NCBI RefSeq assembly: GCF_022538055.1
Contig: NZ_JAKZAM010000036.1
Coordinates: 1 to 51,077 of the forward strand
Origin: Cognataquiflexum nitidum
Lineage (GTDB): Bacteria; Bacteroidota; Bacteroidia; Cytophagales; Cyclobacteriaceae
DNA length: 51,077 bases
Direction: 5' to 3'
Shown piece after piece: positions 42,201 through 50,951 of this stretch (within the stretch, counting starts at the first letter, position 1; every line of letters begins with the position of its first letter). A program made the position numbers and the translations under genes. The notes beneath the pieces are model-generated. The model was not told where the DNA came from, made no database searches, and saw nothing but the letters and a program-made list of their open reading frames with translations.

Positions 42201-43643
42201 TTAGAGGAATAATTGAGTTTGGAGTATGAATTCACTTGCCATACTGCTTTTGATAAAATTTTCAAAAACAGGTCGGGTACTGTATTGCAATGTAATTTTA
42301 GCTTGGTGACCATTTATGAAATAATTGATGCCAAGATCATATTGGAAGGAACTTTCGTCAAAGTAATCAAAATCTTTATAAGTAAATGCTCCGAACGGCT
42401 GAAGTCTCCCATGGTCACCCAAAATGCTCTTGGGCATAAGAAATCCTGTTTGGGAATAAAAAATATTCCCGGTCCCAATAGTTGGCTGGGCATTCCCTGG
42501 TCCATTTTGACTGGTGCCCGGACCAAATCCAATATTCATAATCCCGACATTCCTTAGGTAATTGGGGCCAAAATTATAATTGTAAAAAACAGCATAGGAA
42601 GTCAATGCTGTCCCCGAAACAGGATTGATGGGAATATCCAAAAAAGCATCCAACCCAAGCAGGGAAATATCGTGGTAGTTTATTGCACCATCCATATTTC
42701 TAGAGCTTGTGGCATTTGGATGATGGTGCCAGCCACCTCCTATGTTGAATACTTTCTTTGTGCCAAGGTAAGACCCTACAAAAAAGGGAAGTTTATTATT
42801 TTCCTTATCCAAAAACTGATAGGCAATGTACCCTTGGGTAGCCCAGTTTTCATTGACCACATTGGCTGCGACCGATCTTTCCCTGTTGTTATCGAAGCTT
42901 CCCCCCGTACCTATAGAAAATGGCTTATTGAGTGCAATCCTATAATCCCATTTTGACACCTGACCCTTGGCATAGATGCCAAACTGACGAGCAAATTGGT
43001 CAGTAAACTCTATCAGGGGCCAATTAAAAATGGGGGCATCCACCGCCAAAAACGACATGGTGCTGTGACTGGACAACCTTGAAATTCCATTCCAATAATG
43101 AAGCCCGCTCCCGATGTACAACTCTTCGGTTACTTTAAACTCGGTCCATATATCATGAAAAAACAATTGGGGTTTTTTTGCTGACATTCCGTTTGCTGTT
43201 CCGGTTCCTGTTTCGGGATTAACAGTCACAGGAATATTTCCGGGATTTCCTGTAACGCCTCCACCTGGGACACCTCCGCCTGTAAAGGTCTGGTTGTTGA
43301 TCCCAAAATGAGTCAAAATCAAAAACCGGGGAGATACTTGGGCATAAGCCAAAAATCTAGCCCTGCGGATTCCAATATCGGTGGAACTGTTTTTCGGATT
43401 GCCATTCACACCGAGGGTTCCCGGATTATTATCAGTTGATCTCAGCCACATTTGATTCCAGATCAGGAACCTGACATATTTAGATCCATCATCACTGAGT
43501 TTGAGTAAGAGAGGCTTATAGGTATGGTCAAATAACATCTCATCTTTCTGGGTCCTAAAAGATGCAAGTGAGTCTTGGCCATATCCCGGCAACACCACCA
43601 TCCAAAAAAAGAAAAGGCACAAATAATAAGAGCGGGAAAACAT
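42201..43643 (-). CDS. Outer-membrane porin of the acetate cluster
   Basis: A 480-residue protein from the third in-frame Met (43643), which starts a signal peptide (MFSRSYYLCLFFFWMVVLPG...YGQ); the frame also offers 43649. The body alternates hydrophobic residues in the manner of a 16- to 18-strand barrel, starts with YVRFLIWNQMWLRS and IGIRRARFLAYAQV like other Bacteroidota porins, and ends in Phe-Leu. A Gly/Thr-rich loop (about 128-165) may be a surface loop. It heads the operon, 14 nt before DUF4212, and would admit the small acids used by the cluster. Substrate is inferred only. Confidence 0.8.
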   Translation of the reverse strand: MFSRSYYLCLFFFWMVVLPGYGQDSLASFRTQKDEMLFDHTYKPLLLKLSDDGSKYVRFLIWNQMWLRSTDNNPGTLGVNGNPKNSSTDIGIRRARFLAYAQVSPRFLILTHFGINNQTFTGGGVPGGGVTGNPGNIPVTVNPETGTGTANGMSAKKPQLFFHDIWTEFKVTEELYIGSGLHYWNGISRLSSHSTMSFLAVDAPIFNWPLIEFTDQFARQFGIYAKGQVSKWDYRIALNKPFSIGTGGSFDNNRERSVAANVVNENWATQGYIAYQFLDKENNKLPFFVGSYLGTKKVFNIGGGWHHHPNATSSRNMDGAINYHDISLLGLDAFLDIPINPVSGTALTSYAVFYNYNFGPNYLRNVGIMNIGFGPGTSQNGPGNAQPTIGTGNIFYSQTGFLMPKSILGDHGRLQPFGAFTYKDFDYFDESSFQYDLGINYFINGHQAKITLQYSTRPVFENFIKSSMASEFILQTQLFL

Positions 43644-43670
43644 AATCATTTGGGTTTGTTGTAATTGGAT

Positions 43671-43695
43671 CTTGTAGCGTTGTCACTGCTACAAG
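43671..43695. promoter_or_regulatory. Inverted repeat in the leader of the porin-symporter operon
   Basis: CTTGTAGC (43671-43678) and GCTACAAG (43688-43695) are exact inverted copies separated by 9 nt, 28 nt upstream of the porin start. The symmetry and spacing fit either an operator bound by a dimeric regulator or an mRNA hairpin in the leader. Confidence 0.5.
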
Positions 43696-43785
43696 ACCCA
43701 CCCAAGTTGAAACGTTGAAATTCAAATAAAAAAACAGAGGTATATTTTTGTTAATTTAATATAGCAAACAGCATTTTATTCTGGA

Positions 43786-44208
43786 TCATCTGTTTTTAAA
43801 CCGCTCCCATTTAATTATCATAAACTTGTCTCCCAGTTCAGTGATCACCATTCCCGTATCTGTAAGATTTTCCTTTAGGGTCATAAATTTGACCAATTCA
43901 GAGTGATTCAATACTTTATATGTTGGTCTATAATCGTAGTTTTCAGGGGCTTTGATTTTATAAAGTTTGACCCAATTCATAACCGAGACATGACTAACTC
44001 CTAGTATTCTTTCGATTTCTCTGTAAGAGATTCCTTCAATATAAAGCTGTAAAGCCTTCACTACATAATATTTATCGATCGATTTACCGAGCTTATTTAC
44101 TGTAAAGTGATAGCCACATATTTTGCACTTAAACCGCTGTCTCCCGTCTATTACACCACTTTTGGCTACCTTGGCATGCTCACATTTAGGACATATTGCC
44201 TTTTCCAT
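43786..44208 (-). CDS. Zinc-ribbon/HTH protein resembling the IS1 InsA half, no DDE domain
   Basis: A 140-residue protein. Zinc ribbon: Cys6-x2-Cys9 and Cys28-x2-Cys31 (ICPKCEH, RFKCKICGYHF). A helix-turn-helix follows at about residues 46-72 (YYVVKALQLYIEGISYREIE, RILGVSHVSVMNWV). This is the layout of InsA-type transposase DNA-binding halves, but the next 65 residues (YKVLNHSELVKFMTLKEN and ELGDKFMIIKWERF) have no DDE catalytic motif, and no terminal inverted repeats or second frame are seen. It may be a domesticated regulator; it lies just upstream of, and on the same strand as, the acetate cluster. The alternative is a transposase remnant. Confidence 0.75.
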   Translation of the reverse strand: MEKAICPKCEHAKVAKSGVIDGRQRFKCKICGYHFTVNKLGKSIDKYYVVKALQLYIEGISYREIERILGVSHVSVMNWVKLYKIKAPENYDYRPTYKVLNHSELVKFMTLKENLTDTGMVITELGDKFMIIKWERFKNR

Positions 44209-44342
44209 ATGCTCTAATTTGGTTTTGATATATCATTTTAGCGAAAGTATACCATATTAGCAACATATAATCTTTCAAGAATAAAAAAATAATTTTTCAG
44301 AATAAAATATTGGCTTCAATGTTCTTGACAGTATTTAACCTA

Positions 44343-45128
44343 TCACACAAGCATTTCCAGCAAAACCGCCAATCCGAAAGCTAGGATGCTGATCAATACT
44401 TTATTGAGATAAAATCGGTGGTCAGGACTGCTTTCAAAAAATATGGTTGTGGAAATGTGGAGAAATCCTCCTGCTACCATACCATAAAATACATTCAATC
44501 CTTCTCTACCCAGGATATTGCTTTCGTACATGTAATTACTCAGGACCATACCCAAAGGAGATGCAAAAGCAAAAACCACCAAAAGTGCAAAAACCCATCT
44601 TTTTTTAAGACTTGCCATCAAAACTGCGACTAAAGCAAACGCTTCAGGCCCCTTGTGCAACAGGATACCTAAAAGCAGGTTATTGCTTCCATGATGATGG
44701 TGGTGACCGTGACCTACATGCTCTTCATGTTCATGTAAATGACCTGCCAGAGAACCATCTTCAGTCAATAATGTCCCCTCTAGAAATGCGTGTAAAAACA
44801 AGCCGATCATGATTGTCCATATTCCTACCTGCATCCCATTATGCTGATGGTCTGGATGGTGGATATGGCCATGTTCCACTCCTGTCGACAATAATGCGAG
44901 AATCTGTTGTAGTAAAAACCCCAACAAAATATAGAATCCCATCTTTGTAGGATCGGAAGACTCAACGAAGAGTTCCGGAAGAATATGCAATACCGTAATG
45001 GCAAAAAGGTATGAACCTGCAAAAACCAATACCAGTTTGAAATACCTTTCTTCCCAACTCGGTATAAAATAGGCCAAGCCCCCTGCAAATAGGGCAGTAA
45101 AGAATAAAACAAGGAAATTAAATGTCAT
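44343..45128 (-). CDS. ZIP-family divalent metal transporter
   Basis: A 261-residue inner-membrane protein with about eight helices. Family marks: VLHILPELF in helix 2, the His-rich cytoplasmic loop (HEHEEHVGHGHHHHHGSN, residues about 132-149), FLHAFLEG, and GILLHKGPEAFALV containing the His-x3-Glu metal site of helix 5. ZIP proteins bring zinc, iron or manganese into the cytoplasm. Single gene, minus strand. Metal preference cannot be read; zinc or iron most likely. Confidence 0.9.
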   Translation of the reverse strand: MTFNFLVLFFTALFAGGLAYFIPSWEERYFKLVLVFAGSYLFAITVLHILPELFVESSDPTKMGFYILLGFLLQQILALLSTGVEHGHIHHPDHQHNGMQVGIWTIMIGLFLHAFLEGTLLTEDGSLAGHLHEHEEHVGHGHHHHHGSNNLLLGILLHKGPEAFALVAVLMASLKKRWVFALLVVFAFASPLGMVLSNYMYESNILGREGLNVFYGMVAGGFLHISTTIFFESSPDHRFYLNKVLISILAFGLAVLLEMLV

Positions 45129-45232
45129 CTTTTGATGGTTTGAGATAAGCCTGAATCCAAATTCAGATTGATATTTTTATAAAGGGAAAGAACTTGGCAT
45201 CATTGAACTAAACTGAAGGTTTTTGAACCGGT

Positions 45233-46294
45233 TTAATCCTGGGGAAAGGAAAGAAACGGCTTAAGTCCTTCGCTGGCATAAGATTTTAACTGTCCGGTGG
45301 AGTCGCTATATATGAGGAAGATTTCAAACAAACCTTGATTTTTTTGGAGATCAATCGCTTGTTCAGTTCCCATCACCATCATAGCGGTGGCATAGGCGTC
45401 AGCAGTCATGCAATCATCCGCCAAGACTGTTGCGCTCAAGAGGCTATGGTTAACAGGTCTTCCGGTAGCGGGATTGATGGTATGGGATATTTTGATGCCT
45501 CCTGCTTCGTAATAATTTCTATAGTTTCCGGAAGTGGCCATTCCTTTGTTGTCCAATGCCACGATACTATACAATGCGTCAGCCCTACCTAATTCTTCGG
45601 GACGGTTGATGCCCACTTTCCATAATTCCCCTTTTTCATTCACTCCTCTCGCTACCAATTCGCCTCCTATTTCCACAAGCAGGTTTTCGATTCCTTTTCC
45701 CTGCAAATACTCCGCGACCACATCTACCCCAAAGCCTTTTGCGATAGCACTAAAATCAAGATAAATACCCTGTTTTGATTTTCTGACACTTGTCGAATCG
45801 AAGTTGATTTTATTAAAGCCAACCAAATCTAACATGCCATCAATATTAACACTGTCCTTAAGTTGTGGCCCCGTTGGGCCAAAACCCCAAAGATTGACCA
45901 AAGGGCCCACTGTCGGGTCAAAGGCACCACCGGTGATTTCAAATACCTTTTTGCTACTTTGGAGAACAGGAAGAAAATAGGGCAATCCAAAAAACAGGGT
46001 GTCTTTTTGATTGAATTTGCTGAGTTCGGAATCAGGAATGTAGGTGGAAAGTGATTGGTTAAAAACCACCAATAAGGAATCCACACTTGCTTTAAAATCC
46101 CTTTCCCTTGGATCCAGGTAAGTGATGTTATAAGTTGTCCCCATCGTGTTTCCGCTAAGGATCACTTTGCCCGTAACTTTTTCTTCGATATTCTCCTCCG
46201 GTTTTTGTTGGTTTTGACGGTAGAGATAAACCACTGCCACCAAAAGCAGTAGGATGATGGAATAGATAATGTTCTTGTTGGCGTTGGTTCGCAT
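45233..46294 (-). CDS. apbE: FAD:protein FMN transferase
   Basis: A 353-residue enzyme from ATG 46294 (an in-frame TTG at 46306 is less likely). N-terminal anchor or signal segment (NIIYSIILLLLVAVVYLY), then the ApbE domain: MGTTYNITY, GGAFDPTVGPLVNLWGFG, FSAIAKGFGVDVVAEYL, VEIGGELVARG and SATVLADDCMTADAYATAM. It uses FAD to attach FMN to Thr/Ser in targets such as NqrB/NqrC or RnfG. Targets are not in this window. Divergent from ruvB. Confidence 0.93.
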   Translation of the reverse strand: MRTNANKNIIYSIILLLLVAVVYLYRQNQQKPEENIEEKVTGKVILSGNTMGTTYNITYLDPRERDFKASVDSLLVVFNQSLSTYIPDSELSKFNQKDTLFFGLPYFLPVLQSSKKVFEITGGAFDPTVGPLVNLWGFGPTGPQLKDSVNIDGMLDLVGFNKINFDSTSVRKSKQGIYLDFSAIAKGFGVDVVAEYLQGKGIENLLVEIGGELVARGVNEKGELWKVGINRPEELGRADALYSIVALDNKGMATSGNYRNYYEAGGIKISHTINPATGRPVNHSLLSATVLADDCMTADAYATAMMVMGTEQAIDLQKNQGLFEIFLIYSDSTGQLKSYASEGLKPFLSFPQD

Positions 46295-46401
46295 ATAAAA
46301 GCGCAATTTTTCGAAAGTTAAGGGTAATTTTCTAAATTAGTTTCCAAAAAAATTATTATTTGCAATTTTGTTGCAAAAAGGAAGGAGCTTATTTTTAACT
46401 T

Positions 46402-46429
46402 TTTGCCTTGGGCTTATTTTCTATATTTG
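46402..46429 (+). promoter_or_regulatory. Bacteroidota-type promoter of ruvB
   Basis: TTTG at 46402-46405 and TATATTTG at 46422-46429 with a 16-nt spacer. Start expected near 46437, so translation must begin at ATG 46450, which excludes the longer frame from 46408. Confidence 0.55.
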
Positions 46430-46449
46430 TAAATGCTGATTGTTGCGCT

Positions 46450-47484
46450 ATGAGAGAAGATTACCTGAGTGGGGACAAAGAAAAACTGAATTCATCAGAC
46501 AAGGAAATTGAGAAGGCTTTGAGGCCTTTGAGTTTTGATGACTTCACAGGCCAATTCAAAATTGTTGAAAATCTAAAGGTTTTTGTTTTGGCAGCAAAAC
46601 GAAGAAATGAACCTTTGGACCACGTACTTCTTCATGGCCCTCCAGGCTTAGGAAAGACGACGCTCAGTTACATCATTGCCAACGAACTGGAATCCGGCAT
46701 CAAAATCACCTCGGGTCCGGTGTTGGACAAGCCATCAGATCTAGCCGGATTGCTGACCAACCTTGACGAAGGAGATGTACTTTTTATTGATGAGATCCAT
46801 AGGCTCAATCCCATCGTGGAGGAATACCTGTATTCGGCCATGGAAGATTTCAGGATTGACATCATGTTGGATTCAGGACCCAATGCCCGGTCTGTTCAGA
46901 TTTCGCTCAATCCTTTTACCCTGATTGGTGCAACCACAAGATCGGGATTATTGACTTCACCGCTTCGCGCAAGATTTGGGATCAATTCCCGGCTGGAATA
47001 TTATGATGCCAAGCTCCTGACCGACATTGTGCAGAGATCTTCAGGGATTCTTCAAACACCGATAGAAGAAGTTGCTGCCTATGAAATCGCGAGAAGAAGC
47101 CGAGGAACACCAAGGATTGCCAATATGCTTTTGCGCAGGACAAGAGATTTTGCCGAAATCAAAGGCAACGGGACGATTACATTGGAAATCGCCAAAATTG
47201 CCCTGAAAGCCTTGGACGTGGATGAAAATGGATTGGATGAAATGGACAACAGGATACTCCTGACCATCATCGAAAAATTCAAAGGCGGTCCTGTAGGGCT
47301 TTCTACTATTGCCACTGCCTGCAGTGAAGAAGCGGAGACGATAGAGGAAGTGTATGAGCCGTTTTTGATTCAGGAAGGTTATCTCAAAAGAACCGCAAGA
47401 GGCAGAATGGCAACAGAACTCGCTTACAAGCACCTGAACCTCAAACCGAACTTTGGGGCAAGCAGCGGCAGTTTGTTTGAATAA
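46450..47484 (+). CDS. ruvB: Holliday junction branch-migration helicase RuvB
   Basis: A 344-residue AAA+ ATPase from ATG 46450. Motifs: RPLSFDDFTGQ at the start, Walker A GPPGLGKTTLS, Walker B FIDEIHRL, sensor 1 IGATTRSGLL, arginine finger region SPLRARFG, and C-terminal winged-helix (LKRTARGRMATELAY). With RuvA and RuvC it moves and resolves Holliday junctions; ruvA and ruvC are not adjacent here. Length normal. queG follows after 33 nt, likely in the same transcript. Confidence 0.97.
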   Translation: MREDYLSGDKEKLNSSDKEIEKALRPLSFDDFTGQFKIVENLKVFVLAAKRRNEPLDHVLLHGPPGLGKTTLSYIIANELESGIKITSGPVLDKPSDLAGLLTNLDEGDVLFIDEIHRLNPIVEEYLYSAMEDFRIDIMLDSGPNARSVQISLNPFTLIGATTRSGLLTSPLRARFGINSRLEYYDAKLLTDIVQRSSGILQTPIEEVAAYEIARRSRGTPRIANMLLRRTRDFAEIKGNGTITLEIAKIALKALDVDENGLDEMDNRILLTIIEKFKGGPVGLSTIATACSEEAETIEEVYEPFLIQEGYLKRTARGRMATELAYKHLNLKPNFGASSGSLFE

Positions 47485-47517
47485 TTGCTTTGTGCTTTTT
47501 CATTCTGATTTGAAATT

Positions 47518-48450
47518 GTGGACCACCTTCAAGAAAAATACAGCCAAATCATAAAGACCCAGGCCAAAAACCTGGGCTTTGATTTTTGTGGCATCGCCAA
47601 GGCGGGATTTTTGGAAGAAGAAGCTCCAAAACTCGACGCTTGGCTCAACCAAAACTACCAAGGCGAGATGTCTTACATGGCCAATCATTTTGACAAAAGA
47701 CTGGACCCCACCAAACTCGTCGATGGAGCCAAAACCGTAGTCAGCTTGGTCTATAATTATTTTCCAAAAAAGGAATTATTCCAAGAAGATAAGGCCTATA
47801 AAATCGCCAAATACGCCTATGGGCAGGATTACCACCATGTCATCAAAGACAAGCTGAAAGTACTGCTCGAAAACCTCCGCCTAGAAATCGGCGAAATTGG
47901 CGGAAGGGCATTTGTGGATTCCGCGCCTGTGATGGAGCGGCAGTGGGCCCAAAAATCAGGTCTGGGTTGGTTGGGAAAAAACAGTCTTCTACTCAATAAG
48001 AAGATGGGCAGTTTCTTTTTTTTAGCTGAATTGGTCATCGACCTTGAGATTGCCCCTGACCCGCCGATATTGAAAGATTATTGCGGTACCTGTACCAAAT
48101 GTATCGATGCCTGTCCGACGGAGGCCATTGTCCAACCCGGTGTCGTGGATGGATCCAAATGCATTTCTTACCTGACGATCGAGCTCAAAGAAAATATCCC
48201 TGCTGCTTTCAAAGGAAAAATGGAAAACTGGGTTTTCGGTTGCGACATCTGTCAGGATGTATGTCCCTGGAACAGATTTTCAAAACCCCATCAGGAACCG
48301 CTTTTTGATCCCAAATCCGAATTGGAGAAAATGACCAATCGGGATTGGGAAGAAATCACGGAAGAAACATTCAGTAAGGTTTTTTCAAAGTCGGCTGTCA
48401 AAAGGACGAAGTATAATGGCTTTTTAAGGAATATTGATTTTCAAAAATGA
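47518..48450 (+). CDS. queG: Epoxyqueuosine reductase
   Basis: A 310-residue cobalamin- and iron-sulfur-dependent enzyme that reduces epoxyqueuosine to queuosine in tRNA position 34. Start is GTG 47518. Motifs: FDFCGIAKAG, the ERQWAQKSGLGWLGKNSLLL segment, and two [4Fe-4S] clusters, CGTCTKCIDACPTEAI and CDICQDVCPWN. Length is shorter than the E. coli enzyme (379), as usual for the form without the C-terminal HEAT repeats. In the same direction as ruvB. Confidence 0.95.
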   Translation: MDHLQEKYSQIIKTQAKNLGFDFCGIAKAGFLEEEAPKLDAWLNQNYQGEMSYMANHFDKRLDPTKLVDGAKTVVSLVYNYFPKKELFQEDKAYKIAKYAYGQDYHHVIKDKLKVLLENLRLEIGEIGGRAFVDSAPVMERQWAQKSGLGWLGKNSLLLNKKMGSFFFLAELVIDLEIAPDPPILKDYCGTCTKCIDACPTEAIVQPGVVDGSKCISYLTIELKENIPAAFKGKMENWVFGCDICQDVCPWNRFSKPHQEPLFDPKSELEKMTNRDWEEITEETFSKVFSKSAVKRTKYNGFLRNIDFQK

Positions 48451-48510
48451 TCAAAGAGTTACTTTCTTGAAAACCATGTCAAAAATCAGTTTTTAAGAAA
48501 TCAAATAGGT

Positions 48511-48518
48511 TAATTTTG
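48511..48518 (+). promoter_or_regulatory. -7 box for the acetyltransferase-like gene
   Basis: TAATTTTG matches TAnnTTTG exactly and lies 19 nt before ATG 48537, so the TTG at 48516 inside it cannot be the start. A clear -33 box was not found. Confidence 0.42.
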
Positions 48519-48536
48519 AGTAATCAAAATGATGCT

Positions 48537-49709
48537 ATGAAGATTTTTGAAGTCAATTCCGGAATACTGGAAAGGGATTTTTTGGAAGTTCACGTTCTGC
48601 TAAACAAACCCTTCCCCAATTGGATCAGGCCATTGGATATCGATGTGATGTCAGTTTTTGATCCAAATAAGAACAAACTTTTGGCAAAATCCGAAGCCAT
48701 ACGATGGGTGCTGAAAGACGATAAGGGGAAGCTTATAGGCCGGATTGCCGCTTTTGTCAATAAAAGATACACCAACAAAGGGGATGATGTCCCTGTTGGT
48801 GGATTCGGATTTTTTGATTGCATAGATGACCAAAAGGCTGCGGACTTCCTCTTTGATACTGCCAAAAACTGGCTGGGGTCAAGAGGAATGCAGGCTATGG
48901 ACGGGCCGATCAACCTTGGTGACCGGGACAAATGGTGGGGTTTGTTGGTGGATGGATTTCATCCGCCTATCTACAACATGAATTACAATCCGCCTTATTA
49001 CCAAAAGTTATTTGAAGCCTACGGTTTCCAGAATTTTTACAATCAGATTTGCTGGAGCCTTTCCGTGGCGCAAGAAGCGCACCAGTTGGATCCGAAGTTT
49101 TATGAGGCGCATCAAAAGTTTTATGGTAACCCGGACTTCAGGGCGGAATACCTCAAAAAAGACAACTTGGAAAAATATGCCAAAGACCTGAGTACCGTGT
49201 ACAACAAGGCTTGGGCAAAGCATCAGGGTAACAAAGATATCTCACCGGAACAGGCCTTGAAGTTGTTTAAATCCATCAAACCTGTCTTGGATGGAAAACT
49301 GATCTGGTTTGTCTACCACAAAGATGAACCTGTGGTGATGTGGATCAACCTTCCGGATATCAATCAGATCATCAAGCACCTTGACGGAAAGTTTGACTGG
49401 TTTTCGAAACTGAAATTTTTTCTGATCAAAACCTTTGGGAAATATGAGAATTTTGTGGGTTTGGTGTTCGGTGTGGTACCGGAGTTCCAAGGCACAGGTC
49501 TCGATTATTATATGATCGTGGAGGCCGAAAAAGTCATCAAATCCACTACTTCCTACAAAAAACTGGAGCTTTATTGGCAGGGAGATTTCAATCCCAAAAT
49601 GCTGAATATCTCAAAAAACCTCGGGGGAAAGCACTTTCGGACCTTGATCACCTACAGGTATTTGTTTGACAGGCAAAAGGATTTTGAAAGACATCCGGTA
49701 TTGTTATAA
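48537..49709 (+). CDS. GNAT-like two-domain protein, function unknown
   Basis: A 390-residue protein from ATG 48537. The N-terminal part (about 20-190) contains a GNAT-like series (KGKLIGRIAAFVNKRY, VGGFGFFDCIDDQKAADFL, GPINLGDRDKWWGLLVDGF), and the second half (about 215-385) contains another with VVPEFQGTGLDYYMIVEAEK, where the family places the acetyl-CoA loop. These proteins are common in Bacteroidota and usually unannotated. It resembles double-GNAT or lipid II FemX-like folds. Substrate unknown. It follows queG at 86 nt with its own promoter-like box. Confidence 0.68.
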   Translation: MKIFEVNSGILERDFLEVHVLLNKPFPNWIRPLDIDVMSVFDPNKNKLLAKSEAIRWVLKDDKGKLIGRIAAFVNKRYTNKGDDVPVGGFGFFDCIDDQKAADFLFDTAKNWLGSRGMQAMDGPINLGDRDKWWGLLVDGFHPPIYNMNYNPPYYQKLFEAYGFQNFYNQICWSLSVAQEAHQLDPKFYEAHQKFYGNPDFRAEYLKKDNLEKYAKDLSTVYNKAWAKHQGNKDISPEQALKLFKSIKPVLDGKLIWFVYHKDEPVVMWINLPDINQIIKHLDGKFDWFSKLKFFLIKTFGKYENFVGLVFGVVPEFQGTGLDYYMIVEAEKVIKSTTSYKKLELYWQGDFNPKMLNISKNLGGKHFRTLITYRYLFDRQKDFERHPVLL

Positions 49710-50022
49710 TCGGTCCATAGACCACGGTCGACAGTCCATAGCCACTGCACATAATTTTCAATCCGAATTTCATTTGGTTTTTAGCCAGAAAGCGTTCATA
49801 AATATGAAACACTAGACGTGTCCGCTTTCTTGCACGTAGCCAAACCAATAATGGTTTGGAAACGATTAGCGGTTCTGTGGACAGTCGACCTTCGTCCCTG
49901 GACAAGTATCCGCATACAATAAAGTCCTTTCAAGCCTGGCGAACAACATTGCGGACACTTATAAAATATAATTTCTCCTTTACATTTTTTTGGTCTTTAT
50001 TCCAACCAAAACCAGCTTGATT
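49710..50022. other. Gene-free gap with GTCGAC words and GTGTCCGC inverted words
   Basis: No credible gene. It contains GGTCGACAGTCCATAG (49727-49742) and GTGGACAGTCGACC (49877-49890), relatives of the 84-bp repeat unit at 15.4 kb, and GTGTCCGC (49818-49825) facing GCGGACAC (49951-49958). GTGTCCGCTTTCTTGCACGT at 49818 resembles GTGTATCCGCTTCACTGCAC at 51004. Confidence 0.6.
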
Positions 50023-50256
50023 ATGAACCTGCAATATATTTCAGAAAACAGAGGCAAAACCACAGGCGTATTTATCCCCATTCAGGAATGGGAATTGCTA
50101 AAATCAAAATTCAAAGGATTGGAGGAGGAAGTGCTTGGTGACCAATCAAAAGAGGAGATTTTGCAGGGTATCCAGATAGCAGTGGAAGAAATGAATCTGA
50201 TCAAAAAAGGAAAATTAAAAGCCCGTGATGCAAAAGACTTGTTAAATGAGTTATAG
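50023..50256 (+). CDS. Antitoxin-like protein (orphan)
   Basis: A 77-residue protein from ATG 50023; the frame from 49990 adds 11 residues without support. It begins MNLQYISENRGKTTGVFIPI then QEWELLKSKFKG, the pattern of Bacteroidota antitoxins paired with RelE/ParE-type toxins. The tail (RDAKDLLNEL) is the usual toxin-contacting helix. Its stop overlaps the ATG of the toxin remnant. With the toxin broken it is an orphan, but its own sequence looks intact. Confidence 0.78.
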   Translation: MNLQYISENRGKTTGVFIPIQEWELLKSKFKGLEEEVLGDQSKEEILQGIQIAVEEMNLIKKGKLKARDAKDLLNEL

Positions 50257-50367
50257 CGTAAAACCTATCCCCCACTTTGATAGGCAAGCCTAAAGGCTTT
50301 TGATAAATCTGAGAAGGAGAATAATTCGGATTTGGAACTTCAGGAACTTTTGAAATTGATAGAATAA
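50246..50367 (+). pseudogene. RelE-type toxin, internally deleted remnant
   Basis: ATG 50246 overlaps the antitoxin stop. The first 15 codons read MSYSVKPIPHFDRQA, the usual N-terminus of RelE/ParE-type toxins, then TAA replaces the expected lysine codon, followed in frame by AGG CTT TTG (RLL). A different frame then gives FDKSEKENNSDLELQELLKL then IE and stop (TAA 50365-50367), the usual C-terminal segment of the family. About 65-75 codons between are missing and the two ends are in different frames. The toxin cannot be made. Confidence 0.8.
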
Positions 50368-50372
50368 AAAAA

Positions 50373-50393
50373 GCCCCAAACTCGGGGCTTTTT
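50373..50393. terminator. Rho-independent terminator after the toxin remnant
   Basis: GCCCC (50373-50377), 6-nt loop, GGGGC (50384-50388), then T5; A-run on the left gives function in both directions. Confidence 0.82.
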
Positions 50394-50531
50394 GCTTTAA
50401 CCTGCAAGGCTAATGAAATATTAATCGTATTTAAGATTGAAAAAAGTTGAGGATCCAAACTTAGTAATACCTAAAGCTTGATTTTTCAGAAGAAAAAGAT
50501 ATCTTCAATAATCCTGTATCTGTACAAAAAT

Positions 50532-50951
50532 ATGAAACTATTTATTTTAAGCTTCATTTTGTCTTTTCTTAACGCCGAACCCAAACTGGAGGGGAAATGG
50601 AAGATGGTTCAATTCGACCCTTTTGATTTAGTAATTAATTCACCGGACTATCTATTAGCTGATGAAAATACAAAAAAAGAAATCGAAAGGAATATAGAAT
50701 TCACTTTAGATAACACAATCTATGAATTTCGGGGCGATACTATTTATATGACCGACTTTATTAGAAATAAAATAGATTTAAAGAAGGGGATTTTTTTCCT
50801 AGAAGGAGATAAAATTAATGTAAACTACATAGATAAGATTGCATCGACAGCTTTTAGGTTAGTTAAAGTAACTGAAAATGAACTTGTTCTTGAGTTAGTT
50901 TATAGGGAAAACCCAAATAATATAAATGCGAGATTTGTTAAGATGAAGTGA
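50532..50951 (+). CDS. Small secreted lipocalin-like protein
   Basis: A 139-residue protein from ATG 50532, where a signal peptide starts (MKLFILSFILSFLNA). The longer frame from 50478 adds 18 residues before it. After the signal it reads EPKLEGKWKMVQFD and then alternating strands (TIYEFRGDTIYM, GIFFLEGDKINVNYI, LVLELVYREN), a pattern similar to small lipocalin-like domains. No identified family. AT-rich, lower GC than the core genes of the window, fitting its place in an accessory patch near the decayed toxin locus. Confidence 0.65.
   Translation: MKLFILSFILSFLNAEPKLEGKWKMVQFDPFDLVINSPDYLLADENTKKEIERNIEFTLDNTIYEFRGDTIYMTDFIRNKIDLKKGIFFLEGDKINVNYIDKIASTAFRLVKVTENELVLELVYRENPNNINARFVKMK

Noticed and set aside
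43786..44208. Complete IS1-type insertion sequence
   Set aside because: Only the zinc-ribbon/HTH half is present; there is no InsB/DDE frame, no programmed frameshift site and no terminal inverted repeats.
46408..46449. Longer RuvB start
   Set aside because: The promoter-like TATATTTG lies inside the extension, and RuvB homologues start near the ATG at 46450.
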